Positions 6,540-10,366 of a stretch of DNA of 10,366 bases are shown one piece after another; position 1 is the first letter of the stretch, and every line of letters starts with the position of its first letter. Source of the stretch: Dunaliella salina (lineage: Eukaryota > Chlorophyta > Chlorophyceae > Chlamydomonadales > Dunaliellaceae); NCBI GenBank assembly GCA_002284615.2, contig MU069499.1, forward strand, positions 225,447 to 235,812, written 5' to 3'. The notes under the pieces are model-generated. The model did not search any database. It was not told the origin of the DNA and worked only from the letters and a program-made list of their open reading frames with translations. Position numbers and translations under genes: made by a program.

Positions 6540-6835
6540 TACTGGATTGGCTTAGATCACAGGTGAGTGGAGGGAACTTACATTGGGTTGGCTTAGATGA
6601 CAGGTGGGAGGCAAAAAAAAATGCACTGGATTGGCTAACAGGTGAGATTAGGAAAAAGTTACATTGGGTTAACTTGGACCACAGGTGAGGGGAGGGAAAC
6701 TTACATTGGGTTGGCTTAGATCACAGGTGGGAGGCAAAAAAATACACTCGGTTGGCTCAGTTCACAGGTGAGATTAGGAAAAATTTACATTGGGTTAACT
6801 TAGATCACAGGCGAAGGGAGAAAAGCTAATTTGCA
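6540..6835 (+). repeat. tandem array H, about 124-bp trimer of 41-bp monomers
   Basis: ACAGGTGAG/ACAGGTGGG-type marks occur at 6559, 6600, 6638, 6681, 6723, 6763 and 6807 (steps 41, 38, 43, 42, 40, 44). Every third monomer matches best: 6559 with 6681 and 6807 (GGAGGGAA type), 6600 with 6723 (GGGAGGCAAAAA type), and 6638 with 6763 (GAGATTAGGAAAAA type). Each monomer also has CATTGGGTT or a variant. This is a clear three-monomer higher-order repeat. Four of the seven monomers contain CAGGTGAG, which resembles a 5' splice site. Confidence 0.92.
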
Positions 6836-6858
6836 CATCACAGGAAAATATTAGGTTA

Positions 6859-6936
6859 GGCTTTGGTATAGGCTGAAGTGTCTTCTCCGGGTCTCATTGG
6901 TGGGGGCACTTCGGTGTAGGCTGAAGTGTTCTTTCC
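6859..6936 (+). repeat. short direct repeat, 48 bp apart
   Basis: About 30 bases at 6859-6888 and at 6907-6936 match, with the exact 12-mer TAGGCTGAAGTG at 6869 and 6917. Two copies only. It lies at the downstream edge of the tandem-array domain. Confidence 0.75.
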
Positions 6937-7144
6937 TGATTGCACGCTCCGTGACCCTCGAGGTAGAGCGCAGAAATTTCAAAATTTCAAACCATTAGGA
7001 GAGACAAGTGGGGTGTGGTCCCCCGGATCACAAATGGCAGAGCTGGTGTTTTTCTTGCAAGAAACACCACAATTTACCTCACCCGGTGAGTTTTTGCTTC
7101 TCAAGACGGACCTAATCATAAGACTAAGTGAAACGAATGCTGCG
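6937..7144. other. unique sequence with small palindrome, no gene recognised
   Basis: Sequence 7044-7069 is a near-perfect 26-base palindrome (TGGTGTTT, then CTTGCAAG, then AAACACCA) with one two-base bulge. A plus-strand frame of 142 codons (6926-7354) crosses this region. Its start is GTG and the first in-frame ATG is at 7034. The product is low in recognisable features, with a proline run encoded by the C-rich tract at 7145-7192, so I do not call it a gene. Confidence 0.45.
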
Positions 7145-7192
7145 CTCCCCTTGCCCCCTCCCCCCTCCCCTCCCCCCTTTCCTGTCTTTCAC
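7145..7192 (+). repeat. polypyrimidine C-rich tract
   Basis: Short C-runs separated by single T bases (CCCCTTGCCCCCTCCCCCC and onward) give a pyrimidine-only strand over most of about 48 bases. The minus strand could form a G-quadruplex. It could also act as a splice-acceptor polypyrimidine tract, but the next AG sites have no supported exon after them. Confidence 0.8.
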
Positions 7193-8246
7193 TGGCATAA
7201 GCACCTTCAGGTACTGCTCAGAAATCCAAGCTTTGCCGTCAGAAAAGTTTTGTCCTCTGAGTTCATTCTGCATCAGAAGGGAACCGTTCTGAATCAGCGT
7301 AATTGGGGGTATTTTTTAATCAATAATAGTCAATGCTCATGCAGCAAATTCTAAAGCCCATCGGTCTGATTCTGAATCCCTTCTCAACCCCTGCCTCTTG
7401 CCCTCAACCCCGGAAGTTCTGATTCAGTGGCATATCAGGCGTTCAAAGATCTGATTTCACAAGCCTGCGACCAGAGTATCTTCAAACTTCCTTCTGCTTT
7501 TGGACATCCCTGCGCTTCATGATGCTTCAGTGCGAAGTTGCAGAATTGCCAAGTGTGTTGCTGTGTAGCCTCAGGAAGGTCCCCTGTCCCCTGCAAGCTT
7601 AGGCCGTGCGCGTGCACACGCAGCGAGTCTGCTCTGCAGAGGGTGTGCAGTGAGCTGCAAAACAAGCTTTGAGTGAGTGAAGAGAGGGGTGTCCCAAGGG
7701 ATTTGCTTCTCTTGCATTACTCTGGCTTCCCCTGCAAAGCATCAGGCAGCACGCAGTGACAGGTGTGAATGCCAGCATCATGTCTGGCCATCATGCAAGG
7801 GGCGACAATGCGGGGAAGCAAAAAGGGTGTGAGGCTGCGCGAATCCCACAAGCTCCTGACATCTCTACACTCCAACACTGCAGGCAATAAGCACTAGCAA
7901 TAAACTGCTCCAGATGCCGTGAGAGCAAGGCGGGCTGGAACACAGAAGGGCCACCTGGTTGAATTAGTGGCACGTGCGTTGAGAGATTCCACTCGGCAAT
8001 GATTGGAAATAGCTTTAATATTCTCACTTAATAGGTAAAATCATGCATTGACACTTGTTGTATCCAATAAATGCATTGATTTGACTACTCGGAATTCTTG
8101 CTTGGCCTTGTTGGAAGAAAGACTTCCGCTTTTTCCTACTGTATCCTTTGCAGTTGAATCAAAAGCCATTCAGGACAAAACAAATGTGATTCTAGAACAA
8201 AAGGACGGTGAAGGGCATCTCCACAAAGCTATCCCCACTGCATGAC
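7193..8246. other. unique sequence, no gene recognised
   Basis: No known gene, RNA or transposon is visible. At 7605-7622 there are 18 bases of strictly alternating pyrimidine and purine (CGTGCGCGTGCACACGCA), a composition that favours Z-DNA. Open frames on the minus strand at 7435-7665, 7599-7781 and 7791-8027, and on the plus strand at 8048-8245 (TTG start), have no recognisable domains. Confidence 0.45.
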
Positions 8247-8266
8247 CTTGTTTCGCCTGAAACAAG
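8247..8266. repeat. perfect hairpin, 8-bp stem, 4-base loop
   Basis: CTTGTTTC and GAAACAAG are perfect reverse complements around GCCT. It is isolated and no T-run follows. A function is not evident. Confidence 0.65.
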
Positions 8267-9323
8267 AGACTGAAAGGGTGCAACAATTGAATCAGATCCG
8301 AATCAAAACTTAATACGGATCCACACAGAGTACTTGTTGAACCAGAACAATGAACATCTCAATCAGAATTTCAAGAAACAAAATAATAGCCAAATCAGAT
8401 CTGGGTACTTTTTTTTATTAAGAAGCCAACCAGGCCTGCAACAGTACTGCAACCAGTTCTCCAACAACTTTCCGTCGCTATGCTATGGTAGCAAATAATA
8501 TTCATGCAAGTTCCTGTGGACAGGGATATGGGCATGCAATTTGCTGACATGGTGGGGTTCCTCCGAAGGAGTTTAGGCGACAAACTGGAAGTCTGAAGCT
8601 TGAGCTTCCACTGTTGGGATGCCATAGCACCTGAATCCATGAGGTTCACTTCTAACCATAAGGTAAATTGAAAATAAACAATGCAGGGAGGGGCTGCGAC
8701 CTCTTACTCTTGCTTCTGTACCAGCATTAGAACTCCAACTCCTGCTCATAATCCAAGCATGTAAACCACACTGTGTAGGATGGAGGTCCCAGTGGGCAGA
8801 AAAGAACCATGCATATCTACATAGGTATGATGAAGATGAGCGCACAGGCAAGGGAGTCTAGTCATCTTGGACTCCCACAACCAACCCATGCGACCACCAC
8901 CATGTATCTCAAGGAGAATACTTGTTGCAACAACATATCATGCCCTGGTAAAGTGTACGCTTGTTTCAGCTGCTCCACAATAAACATTAACATTGTTGCA
9001 ATGTTACAAATTGTTAAACTTATATTTTACACTACGTGGGTGAAATGCATCCTCACTGAAGAGCGACGGCTGGTTAAGCAGGCTTGACAGAGCATCCAAG
9101 AGCAGCTCTGGAATCAGTTCAAAATCAACTTTCAAGTGGTGGTAATCTTGTGACTTGGGACCCGGATGGCTCAAAGCTTTATACTTTCAGTGTTGACTTG
9201 ACAAAACTTGGGGGAACTCTGCCTCTAGGGGCTCCGTCCCCAAGACTTGATTGCAATTTAATGGCTTAAGCACCTAGGAATGTACCAATATCAATCTAGA
9301 AGGAAACATATCTGCATTAACAA
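8267..9323. other. unique sequence, no gene recognised
   Basis: No recognisable gene. The plus-strand frame open from 9078 to 9269 lacks an ATG at its start but encodes a short segment, NLVTWDPDGSKLYTFSVD, that loosely resembles a WD40-type blade. It is too short to call. The minus-strand frames 8395-8649 and 8573-8851 look like chance. A run of eight T lies near 8409. Confidence 0.45.
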
Positions 9324-9379
9324 GGATATGGATGTAATGGGCCCAGGATCTAGGTACAGATCCTGGGCTAACCATATCC
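9324..9379. repeat. foldback element, interrupted inverted repeat
   Basis: The left arm 9324-9351 and right arm 9358-9379 are reverse complements in two blocks. GGGCCCAGGATCT pairs with AGATCCTGGGCT around the loop AGGTAC, and GGATATGG pairs with CCATATCC outside it. The left arm has an extra seven bases (ATGTAAT) where the right arm has AA. It resembles a small MITE or foldback relic. No target-site duplication is evident. Confidence 0.8.
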
Positions 9380-9460
9380 ATTTATCTGGACACAGCCAGG
9401 AGTGAAGGATTGTTAATGTCAAATAAGATGCAAACTACACAGTTGCATATGAGGTTCTTG

Positions 9461-9496
9461 GTGTATGGCACAGTGTCATACACACGAGTGTGTATG
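9461..9496. repeat. two mutually exclusive hairpins
   Basis: CATACACAC (9477-9485) is the perfect complement of GTGTGTATG (9488-9496) with a two-base centre. The same CATACAC can instead pair with GTGTATG at 9461-9467 across a nine-base loop. The segment therefore has one shared strand and two competing partners. This may be chance. Confidence 0.6.
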
Positions 9497-10366
9497 CTTG
9501 CATGTGGATACCTGATGTCGAGTTTTCATGGTATGATATGCCTTGCAGGGATCCGCCCTGGACGTCCTAACTTTTTGCCGCAGAGGCTCTGCAAAAAAAT
9601 TGGGGAAATTTAGCTTGGTGTTCTTCAAAAAGTAGGCTGCTCAAAAAGAAAGGATAAAGCGCAATGTGGTGAAGATGGGGGTTTCTACCCTGTCCAACTC
9701 TGCCAAAATCACCTTCAGGTGTGTAGCAGTGGTATTGCAAACACCATTGTAAAGGAAATGGGCTTCATTGGTGGTTTGGCTGGGTCAGGATGAGCCAGAA
9801 ATGTCTAAGTATCGAAGGTGGATATCTTAGCTCTTCCCTGTTTGTTCAGTCTAGGAGCACACATCCCAGAAGCTTTCACAATTCTTAAACACATCTTTTA
9901 CATGTTAATTAGCCCAAGATTCAAAATTTGGGGTTGGAATTCTGAGCTTTCTTTAATTTCCAGTCGCGCTTTCCGCAATTTCCAGCCTCAGCAGGCCTAG
10001 ATCACCACAGACCCTTGTGAAAGGAAGAAAAAGGAGAGCCAAAAAAACATTTTTCCACCTTGGGGCCTGTACAAAGTAATATATCAAAGTTGCACCCATG
10101 AATTTGGTTCCAGGGGATCAACCCTCCTCATTTTCTATTGCTCAGCATGGATTGTGTTTTTGTGGACCATAGCAATTTGTCTGTCGGATGGTTGCACCAA
10201 TCCTCGAATCTACATTTCAAATTTGAACTAAGGTGCTCAATGTCGAGGAAAACACAATTATCTCATCACCACTATTGTGTCTCAGATGATACCAGATGAA
10301 ACTGGGCATGAAGTATTTGCATTCCATCAGAGGAAAGCTGCACGCATGCATGCAGGTGCTCATGTT
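9497..10366. other. unique sequence to window end, no gene recognised
   Basis: No gene, RNA or repeat family is recognised. The sequence ends shortly after the self-complementary word GCATGCATGC (10344-10353), a word also common in array F. Small open frames (for example 9818-10000) are short and featureless. Confidence 0.5.

Noticed and set aside
5515..6835. CRISPR array
   Set aside because: Repeats are contiguous and diverged, with no constant short repeat alternating with unique spacers of uniform length, and there are no cas genes. These are ordinary tandem repeats.
6926..7354. 142-codon plus-strand gene
   Set aside because: The start is GTG, the middle is a proline run from a C-rich tract, and no domain is visible. 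Chance openness is more likely.
8247..8266. rho-independent terminator
   Set aside because: The stem is perfect but AT-rich, no T-run follows, and no gene lies upstream. The window is not bacterial in character.

Overview
This window looks like non-coding nuclear DNA from a eukaryote. I recognise no protein-coding gene. The longest open frames (about 180, 153, 142 and 127 codons) match no family I know; some use non-ATG starts, and the longest lies wholly inside a tandem array. Coding density is far below any bacterial, archaeal, phage or organellar pattern. The simple-sequence tracts, the diverged satellite-like arrays, the foldback elements and the single N at 3790 all fit a draft assembly of a repeat-rich eukaryote such as a plant, alga or protist. 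The sequence does not let me name the lineage. The first six bases (GTAAGT) match a 5' splice donor, so the window could start at an exon edge and run through a very long intron, but intergenic DNA is equally possible.

Layout. Positions 1-3094 are mostly single-copy: a 21-base G run (21-41), a diverged dispersed repeat present twice in direct orientation (about 1658-1771 and 2209-2319), a loose 'TGACTTG' repeat zone (2480-2800) that contains a tRNA-like/SINE-like internal promoter on the minus strand (about 2666-2745), and a near-perfect palindrome (2870-2917).

Positions 3095-6835 are the striking part. This is a run of seven or eight unrelated tandem arrays set almost end to end, interrupted by one T/G-rich tract and one MITE-like foldback element with three arms. 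Repeat periods are about 93 bp (52+41), 67 bp (3 x about 21), 41-49 bp, 72-74 bp, 23 bp, exactly 81 bp (44+37), 79 bp, and about 124 bp (3 x about 41). Several arrays are dimeric or trimeric higher-order repeats, and monomers near 40 bp keep recurring although the array sequences differ.

Positions 6836-10366 return to mostly single-copy sequence. They hold a short direct repeat, a polypyrimidine tract, an alternating purine-pyrimidine stretch, several compact hairpins and one longer foldback (9324-9379). No genes can be shown to work together here. The candidate 'new' content is the mosaic satellite domain and the foldback elements, not a protein system.
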